Of a DNA stretch of 7,175 nt, positions 4,126 through 7,175 are shown one piece after another. The DNA comes from Clostridia bacterium (lineage in GTDB: Bacteria; Bacillota; Clostridia; HGM11327): positions 1 through 7,175 of the forward strand of contig JAGBHJ010000191.1 in assembly GCA_017935525.1 (NCBI GenBank). The letters are read 5' to 3'. The stretch's first letter is position 1. Every line of letters starts with the position of its first letter. A model generated the notes under the pieces. That model had not been told where the DNA came from and ran no database searches. It saw only the letters and a list, made by a program, of their open reading frames with translations. Position numbers and translations under genes: made by a program.

Positions 4126-5820
4126 ATGCTGCGTGATATAAAAATAATGCTGAAGCTTACGGCGGTGCTGTTTAAGGGCTCGTCCTACACCTCCGGGAGT
4201 AAGGGCAACGGATTAAAAAAGAACGGCAACAAGTGGTTGTACCCCGTTCTTGCAATATGCCTTCTGCCCATGCTGGCAAGCATGGTGATAATGGTGGTGC
4301 AGGGCTACGGCGAGCTGTCTGCCATAGGCAAGGAATTTATGATAATAAGGGCGTACCTGAACATTTCCGTTCTGCTGACGCTTTTTATGGGCTTTTTCTA
4401 TTCGTTGAGCGTGCTGTTTTTTGCAACGGATAACGAGTTTATCGCACACCTGCCGTTAAAGCCCTGGCAGATAAGCGGTGCGAGATTTCTGAATATACTT
4501 ATATACGAGTATATATTTGAGACATTCGTATTTTTGCCATTTGCCATAACCTACGGCGTTATGGATGGGGCGGGAGTGATGTTCTATATCTACTCTTTGA
4601 TCGTGGCGGCGGTATTGCCCGTTGTGCCCGTGGCGTTGATGAGCATCGTGGTGATGTTTATAATGTATGCTTGCCCGTTCCTCAAGAGCAGGGACAGGAT
4701 GAACGTGCTTTCCACAGTGCTGATGCTGATCTTTATGCTGGTATTCTACCTGCCTGCAGTGGGCGAAATGTCATCCTCCGAGGATGAAAGCGTTATCCCT
4801 CTGTTTGAAATGCTTGCAGGGGAGTCCGGCGGCGTAGGTAAGACCTTGGGAATGATCGTGCCCACCTTGCTTTTGGGCTTGCGCGCAATTCACAGTAGCG
4901 GCCACATTATGGGGCTGGTGTACACTGTTTTGACGGTGGTGGTGGCAGCTGCGGCATTCGTGCTGTTTGAGCTGGTGTCAAAGCTGATATACGCAAAGGC
5001 GTCCTCGGGTATTACTCAAGCAACAGCATCAAGAAAAAAGCTTTCTGCAGCACAGCTGGAAAACGGCGTAAAGAAAAGCTCTGCGATAAAGTCCCTTGTG
5101 ATCAAGGAGATAAGAGTGCTGATGAGGACACCGGTTTATTTTATGAACTGCGTGCTTATGACGTGGATATGGCCTGTGTTCTTCTGCATTGGCTTTGTTA
5201 CGGCGGGCAGCATGGAGGATCTGATGGAGATGGTAGATCAGGTATCGGGCTACGTGGATCAGTTCTTCCCGTACATACTGATGGGTATTTCCATGGTGAA
5301 TGCCTTTATCGTTGCGTCGTCATCCCCCTCTGCATCCGCAATTTCAAGAGAGGGCACGGAGATATTGCTCAGCAAGATGCTCCCCGTGCCTTACTACACA
5401 CAGCTTAAGGCAAAGCTTTATTCCTCATGTATTTTGTGTGGAATTCCGTCAATAGTGCTGTTTATTGCCCTTGCTGTTGTACTCAGATGCAGTATTCTCC
5501 AGGTGTTGGCTGTGGTAGTGGTAAGCGCAGCGTCATTCTTCTACGTTGCTTGCCTTGGACTTTTGGTGGATATGGGCAGACCCAAGCTGGTATGGACTAA
5601 CGAGGAGGCTGCTGTAAAGCAAAACATTAACTCCTTGATAGCAATGGGTCTTGCAACTCCCATGACATTGGTGGTGTGCGGAGGTCCATTGGCGTTGAGC
5701 TTTGTGAACCATATTGCGGCAACGGTGGCTCTTGCTGTGCTCAGCGTAGTGGTTTGCTGGCTGATGCTCCAGATAATAAAGGTAAGGGCGGACAAGTGCT
5801 ACGACAATATCCAGATGTGA
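4126..5820 (+). CDS. ABC-2 type transporter permease, about 12 membrane segments
   Basis: A 564-residue integral membrane protein from the ATG at 4126, which has GGGGTGA (4114-4120) 5 bases ahead; an upstream TTG at 4108 in the same frame overlaps the ATPase stop and is less likely. Hydrophobic segments can be placed near residues 38-60, 78-100, 120-144, 152-180, 192-212, 240-254, 262-284, 340-358, 383-400, 432-453, 457-481, 504-522 and 530-552. A charged loop at about 286-335 (KASSGITQ...KEIRVLMRTP) separates two halves, so it resembles two fused six-helix ABC-2 domains and would need only one polypeptide per two ATPases. The stretch ISREGTEILLSKMLPVPYYTQLKAKL (405-430) resembles the cytoplasmic segment of large ABC-2 permeases. 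It lies 14 bp after the ATPase gene and 7 bp before a lipoprotein gene. Substrate cannot be inferred; export of a peptide, drug or envelope component is the usual role. Confidence 0.9.
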   Translation: MLRDIKIMLKLTAVLFKGSSYTSGSKGNGLKKNGNKWLYPVLAICLLPMLASMVIMVVQGYGELSAIGKEFMIIRAYLNISVLLTLFMGFFYSLSVLFFATDNEFIAHLPLKPWQISGARFLNILIYEYIFETFVFLPFAITYGVMDGAGVMFYIYSLIVAAVLPVVPVALMSIVVMFIMYACPFLKSRDRMNVLSTVLMLIFMLVFYLPAVGEMSSSEDESVIPLFEMLAGESGGVGKTLGMIVPTLLLGLRAIHSSGHIMGLVYTVLTVVVAAAAFVLFELVSKLIYAKASSGITQATASRKKLSAAQLENGVKKSSAIKSLVIKEIRVLMRTPVYFMNCVLMTWIWPVFFCIGFVTAGSMEDLMEMVDQVSGYVDQFFPYILMGISMVNAFIVASSSPSASAISREGTEILLSKMLPVPYYTQLKAKLYSSCILCGIPSIVLFIALAVVLRCSILQVLAVVVVSAASFFYVACLGLLVDMGRPKLVWTNEEAAVKQNINSLIAMGLATPMTLVVCGGPLALSFVNHIAATVALAVLSVVVCWLMLQIIKVRADKCYDNIQM

Positions 5821-5827
5821 GGACAAA

Positions 5828-6547
5828 ATGAGAAAAAGTGTCATAAAGATATTTGCCCTGCTGATGAGTGTGCTGATGCTGGTATCGGGCTGTGGCAAGC
5901 TGGTAAAGGTGACTCAGTCAAACAAAAGCTACCGTACCATCAATTCCTTTGATTCTCCCGCAGTGCTGTTTGACGGCTGGAAGCCGCTGAACTTTAAGAG
6001 TGGGGAAGCGTACAGGTATTTTTTTGAGATAAACACAGGCGTCAACATCGTGGACGGCCATTTTGAACTGTCGATTGGGGGCAGAGCGCCCAAGAATTTG
6101 AAGTTTGCATGGAAATACACCATAGGCTTTGAGACCATGGAGGGTGGTTGCTACGGCACCACGGATAAATTCTACGAAAAGCTGGGAGAATTCAGCGACA
6201 AAAACCCGCTGACGGCAATGGTGTTCAGCTCATTGATAGCACCCTTTGAGTATTCCAGCCTTTATACAAAGCTGGTGTCCGATTTTTCCAAGTTTGACAT
6301 CGGATCTACTCTGGAAGCGGAGTACAAGGGCGTCAATTATAAGCACAGGGTGGAATCCAAGGAGTCCATCGGCGGCATCGACGGCTACACGATGATGACC
6401 TCACGGGACGACATTCCGTTGAGCGTTATAACGGTAAGCCCGTTTGTTGAGCTGCCTACGTATTCGCTTTTCTTTTCCGACGAGAAGGGCGAGGAGGCAT
6501 TCTACATAATGTGCAGTCTTGAGGGTGTTATTATCCCCGACGACTGA
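5828..6547 (+). CDS. Unrecognised lipoprotein of the ABC operon
   Basis: A 239-residue protein with a clear lipoprotein signal: MRKSVIK, hydrophobic IFALLMSVLMLV, then the lipobox LVSGC with the lipidated Cys at 22. The mature part is mixed alpha/beta in character, with many aromatic residues, and I do not recognise a domain. It lacks the Pro/Thr linker of the lipoprotein at 2589 and shows no evident similarity to it. GAGGA (5819-5823) overlaps the permease stop codon and the ATG follows 4 bases later, so translation is probably coupled to the permease. Being last in an exporter operon, it may assist or protect the transporter outside the membrane, or be a sensor or immunity factor; this is context inference only. 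It is not shaped like a periplasmic binding protein of an importer (too short, and the permease is ABC-2 type). Confidence 0.88.
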   Translation: MRKSVIKIFALLMSVLMLVSGCGKLVKVTQSNKSYRTINSFDSPAVLFDGWKPLNFKSGEAYRYFFEINTGVNIVDGHFELSIGGRAPKNLKFAWKYTIGFETMEGGCYGTTDKFYEKLGEFSDKNPLTAMVFSSLIAPFEYSSLYTKLVSDFSKFDIGSTLEAEYKGVNYKHRVESKESIGGIDGYTMMTSRDDIPLSVITVSPFVELPTYSLFFSDEKGEEAFYIMCSLEGVIIPDD

Positions 6548-6570
6548 TATTGGTTTTGTGTATTTCATAT

Positions 6571-6589
6571 AAAAATTCGGAAAATTTTT
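6571..6589 (+). terminator. Weak AT-only hairpin after the ABC operon
   Basis: AAAAATT (6571-6577) pairs with AATTTTT (6583-6589) around loop CGGAA. The stem is all A-T and its own right arm supplies the T run, so it is a poor terminator by sequence. It sits 24 bp after the lipoprotein stop codon and before the next promoter, where a terminator would be expected, but I see no better one. Confidence 0.3.
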
Positions 6590-6603
6590 GGTTAAAATGT
6601 CAA

Positions 6604-6632
6604 TAGACTTTTTGGACCATATCGTATATAAT
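6604..6632 (+). promoter_or_regulatory. Sigma-A promoter for the MsmX/UgpC-type ATPase gene
   Basis: TATAAT (6627-6632) with TAGACT (6604-6609, four of six consensus bases) 17 bp upstream. The start would be near 6639, giving a leader of about 55 nt. Of the promoters in this window it has the weakest -35, which leaves more room for activator or repressor control, as expected for carbohydrate uptake genes; that last point is inference. Confidence 0.65.
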
Positions 6633-6678
6633 TACAGTAACAAAAAGATATAGTAGCAGTACATATCAGAATGATTTC

Positions 6679-6685
6679 AGGAGGT
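6679..6685 (+). promoter_or_regulatory. Very strong ribosome binding site AGGAGGT
   Basis: AGGAGGT, a full match to the anti-Shine-Dalgarno core, lies 9 bases before the ATG at 6695 and fixes that start. It is the best site in the window and agrees with the codon choice of the gene in suggesting high expression. Confidence 0.85.
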
Positions 6686-6694
6686 ACGTTAAAC

Positions 6695-7175
6695 ATGGCA
6701 AGTTTAACACTTAAGGGTATATACAAGGTATATCACGGCGAAGTAAAAGCAGTTAACGATCTTAATCTCTACATCAGAGATAAAGAATTCGTAGTACTTG
6801 TAGGTCCTTCCGGTTGCGGTAAGTCCACAACACTCAGAATGATCGCAGGTCTTGAAGAAATCACACAGGGCGAACTTTATATCGGTGACCGTCTGGTTAA
6901 CGACGTTGCTCCTAAGGACAGAGATATCGCGATGGTTTTCCAGAACTACGCATTGTATCCTCACATGACAGTATATGAGAACATGGCATTCGGTCTTAAG
7001 CTCAGAAAGATCCCCAAGACAGAGATCGACAGACGTGTTAAGGAAGCATCCAAGATCCTGGATATCGAGCACCTTCTCGCAAGAAAGCCGAAGGCTCTCT
7101 CCGGTGGTCAGAGCCAGCGTGTAGCTCTCGGTCGTGCAATCGTTCGTGAGCCTAAGGTATTCCTTATGGACGAGC
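6695..7175 (+). CDS. ugpC: MalK/MsmX/UgpC-family sugar ABC importer ATPase, N-terminal part (cut by window edge)
   Basis: The first 160 residues are present; the D-loop, H-loop and C-terminal TOBE regulatory domain lie beyond the edge. Motifs: YHGEVKAVNDLNL (13-25) with the A-loop aromatic, Walker A GPSGCGKST (37-45), Q-loop Gln83 in VFQNYALYPHMTVYENMAFGL (81-101), signature LSGGQ (135-139) and Walker B VFLMDE (155-160). The sequence PSGCGKSTTLRMIAGLE and the ALYPHMTVYENMAFGLK block are diagnostic of the family whose members power carbohydrate importers and are often shared among several sugar transporters in Firmicutes; the symbol given is a family label, not a proven substrate. Ser140 follows the signature, where the family normally has Arg (SGGQRQR). 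Codons are rich in CGT, GGT, CTT and AAG, unlike the preceding operon, suggesting strong expression. No permease or binding protein is in view. Confidence 0.93.
   Translation, partial: MASLTLKGIYKVYHGEVKAVNDLNLYIRDKEFVVLVGPSGCGKSTTLRMIAGLEEITQGELYIGDRLVNDVAPKDRDIAMVFQNYALYPHMTVYENMAFGLKLRKIPKTEIDRRVKEASKILDIEHLLARKPKALSGGQSQRVALGRAIVREPKVFLMDE

Noticed and set aside
6704..7072. 122-residue minus-strand ORF opposite the sugar ABC ATPase
   Set aside because: Antisense to intact Walker A, Q-loop and flanking motifs; there is no ribosome binding site and no family resemblance.

Overview
The window looks like chromosomal DNA from a low-to-mid-GC Firmicute of class Clostridia, and gut Oscillospiraceae/Ruminococcaceae is my best guess. 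The support is indirect. Promoters are sigma-A consensus (TTGACA-N17-TATAAT), Shine-Dalgarno sites are strong AGGAGG types, lipoproteins have short Lys/Arg n-regions, and the MsmX/UgpC-type ATPase and ammonia-dependent AsnA are typical of that group. No rRNA, tRNA, CRISPR array, insertion sequence or phage gene is visible.

Layout. Positions 1-1300 run leftward: the N-terminal part of a MarR-type repressor (cut by the window edge) and, upstream of it, a YegS/BmrU-type diacylglycerol/lipid kinase. Each has its own perfect 17-bp-spacer promoter. The lipid kinase is divergent from asnA (1415-2422, aspartate-ammonia ligase), with back-to-back promoters in a 181-bp gap. Behind asnA is a 166-bp gap with a consensus promoter, a compact structured RNA of about 85 nt ending in a classic intrinsic terminator (2516-2559), and then a small lipoprotein gene (2589-3101). 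This stretch is the least ordinary part of the window. It could be a stand-alone small RNA or a terminator-type attenuator for the lipoprotein. A Shine-Dalgarno plus ATG at 2503-2516 abuts the terminator arm and is in frame with the lipoprotein.

A 281-bp gap (3102-3382) holds a 12-13-bp GC-rich hairpin, a second smaller hairpin, a bipartite inverted repeat and a consensus promoter whose spacer contains a 10-bp palindrome. It drives a tight three-gene operon: ABC-2-type ATPase (3383-4111), a roughly 12-segment permease (4126-5820) and an unrecognised lipoprotein (5828-6547). The 14-bp and 7-bp gaps imply translational coupling, and together they look like an exporter or envelope-modifying ABC system with an associated surface lipoprotein of unknown role.

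From 6548 to the right edge there is a new promoter with a strong Shine-Dalgarno and the first 160 codons of a MalK/MsmX/UgpC-type ATPase, the shared energy subunit of carbohydrate ABC importers. Its codon choice (CGT, GGT, CTT, AAG) differs visibly from the preceding operon and suggests high expression.
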